From positions 1-6,796 of the forward strand of contig JASLBX010000169.1 in the NCBI GenBank assembly GCA_030146385.1: a stretch of DNA of 6,796 nt, in the 5' to 3' direction. Both the position numbers and the translations under genes were made by a program. Positions within the stretch are counted from its first letter, which is position 1. Every line of letters begins with the position of its first letter. The notes beneath the pieces are model-generated. The model saw only the letters and a list, made by a program, of their open reading frames with translations. It was not told the origin of the DNA and did not search any database. This DNA comes from Jiangellaceae bacterium. GTDB lineage: Bacteria > Actinomycetota > Actinomycetes > Jiangellales > Jiangellaceae. Below are positions 5,963-6,796 of this stretch, in pieces.

Positions 5963-6703
5963 TCAGCCCTCGATCACGACCATCCAGCACCAGTTGCGGA
6001 GGATCGGGAGCTTGAGGAGGAGGCCGTCGAGCCGCTCCAGGACGCGAGCTAGGGGATCCGCCAACGGCGTCTTGTAGAAGAACCCTGCTATTAGCGAGGT
6101 GAGGTGGTAGCGGCGCACACGCGTGGCGGGGAAGTGGCGCTGGATGACCGCAAGGTCGCCAGCCATCAGCGGATGCTCGTCTTCGGTCCGCATCTGCGGG
6201 GTGCGGCGTCGGAAGGCGTTGATGGCGGGGTTGTGCCCCATCGGCTCGACGAACACGAACCGGCCGTCAGGCTTCAACACACGACGGATCTCCGGCAGGG
6301 TCCGGTCCAGGTCGAGATGGTGCAGGACACCGCAGCCGTGAACCAGGTCGAAGGAGTCATCCGGATACTCGAGCTTCTCGGCGTTCATCACGGCGAACGT
6401 CGCGCCTGTGATGCCCCGCTCGGCGGCTGTCTGCACAGCCCACTCGATCGCCACCGGCGAGATGTCGATGGCGGTCGGATGGGCACCGGCCACGGCCAGA
6501 TCGAACGCCCACGTGTGCACCCCGCAGCCCAGCTCGAGAGTCCGCGCGCCGGGCGGTGCCTTCCGGACCGCCGAGTCGTAGTCACCCAGACTGGCGCGGG
6601 CGACGTAGTACCAGCGGTCGAGGCCGACCCGCACTCCCTCCGTGAAGCAATGATCGTGGAAGTGCTGCTCGCGCTCGTACCGTTCCTCAGCCCCATTGGT
6701 CAT
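5963..6703 (-). CDS. Class I SAM-dependent methyltransferase
   Basis: A 246-residue soluble enzyme that transfers a methyl group from S-adenosylmethionine; the acceptor is unknown. The Rossmann-like SAM site is clear: motif I LELGCGVHTWAFDLA (56-70), acidic end of strand 2 at AID (78-80), the NAEKLEYPDDSFDLVHG region (107-123; motifs II/III with the typical D-D-S-F-D), GVLHHL (125-130) and post-motif IRRVLKPDGRFVFVEP (139-154). Motif I ends GVHTW instead of the commoner G-T-G. After the SAM domain, a C-terminal stretch HLTSLIAGFFYKTPLADPLA (200-219) and LDGLLLKLPIL (225-235) is hydrophobic and amphipathic, which may bind a lipid or polyketide-like acceptor; no full membrane span is evident. 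ATG at 6703-6701 is the first start of the conserved reading; upstream only a weak AGGG is seen. It points towards the serA operon (convergent) and is probably a separate transcription unit. Assignment to a specific pathway is not possible. Confidence 0.92.
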   Translation of the reverse strand: MTNGAEERYEREQHFHDHCFTEGVRVGLDRWYYVARASLGDYDSAVRKAPPGARTLELGCGVHTWAFDLAVAGAHPTAIDISPVAIEWAVQTAAERGITGATFAVMNAEKLEYPDDSFDLVHGCGVLHHLDLDRTLPEIRRVLKPDGRFVFVEPMGHNPAINAFRRRTPQMRTEDEHPLMAGDLAVIQRHFPATRVRRYHLTSLIAGFFYKTPLADPLARVLERLDGLLLKLPILRNWCWMVVIEG

Positions 6704-6796
6704 TGGACGCGACCCTAGTTGACCGCTCGATCCCCTGTCACCCTCGCGCGGCAGTGCGGCGGTAGTGAGACACCTCCAGCAACGACCGCCACCACT
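6704..6796. other. Upstream region of the methyltransferase gene
   Basis: Ninety-three bases up to the window edge. I find no convincing promoter boxes, repeats or start of a divergent gene; the promoter of the methyltransferase may lie here or beyond the window. Confidence 0.4.

Noticed and set aside
6104..6718. 204-codon open frame on the + strand
   Set aside because: Antisense to the methyltransferase, whose minus frame has intact SAM-binding motifs.
1..6796. CRISPR arrays, tRNA or rRNA genes, riboswitches
   Set aside because: No regularly spaced repeats, no cloverleaf or conserved rRNA stretches, and no recognisable riboswitch core seen on either strand by eye.

Overview
The window is high-GC DNA with a strong G/C preference at third codon positions. 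It has TTG and GTG starts, tight gene spacing and protein families that point to an actinomycete (Streptomyces or a relative). The evidence is the composition plus remnants of families typical of actinobacteria; no marker gene fixes the genus.

Layout: (1) 1-924 (+) is a zinc-dependent alcohol dehydrogenase, cut at its N-terminus by the window edge. (2) 925-2020 has no intact gene. I read it as decayed genes: a cyclophilin-like-fold remnant on the + strand (956-1165), with a perfect Shine-Dalgarno but an in-frame stop and two frameshifts. On the - strand are two abutting fragments, the C-terminal motif of a DUF6545/MAB_1171c-type membrane protein (1643-1778) and the middle of a PAP2-type membrane phosphatase (1379-1642). 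(3) 1965-2020 is an AT-richer patch holding two 13-bp direct repeats; the second forms a perfect inverted repeat next to the start of the following operon. (4) 2021-5574 (+) is a compact three-gene operon: serA (phosphoglycerate dehydrogenase, short form with an ACT domain), serC (phosphoserine aminotransferase, TTG start) and a DUF1015 protein overlapping serC by 4 bases. (5) 5575-5962 is a convergent gap with traces of broken coding sequence, possibly transposase. (6) 5963-6703 (-) is a class I SAM-dependent methyltransferase. (7) 6704-6796 is its upstream region.

How the genes work together: SerA oxidises 3-phosphoglycerate to 3-phosphohydroxypyruvate and SerC transaminates that to O-phospho-L-serine. 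No serB phosphatase is present; its place is taken by a DUF1015 protein with a DGHHR motif. The operon may therefore supply O-phosphoserine itself, or the DUF1015 protein may act on the phosphoserine/serine pair. The tandem operator-like repeats suggest that this pathway copy is switched by a dedicated regulator. The most interesting items are this operon, its operator, and the unusual DUF1015 N-terminus.
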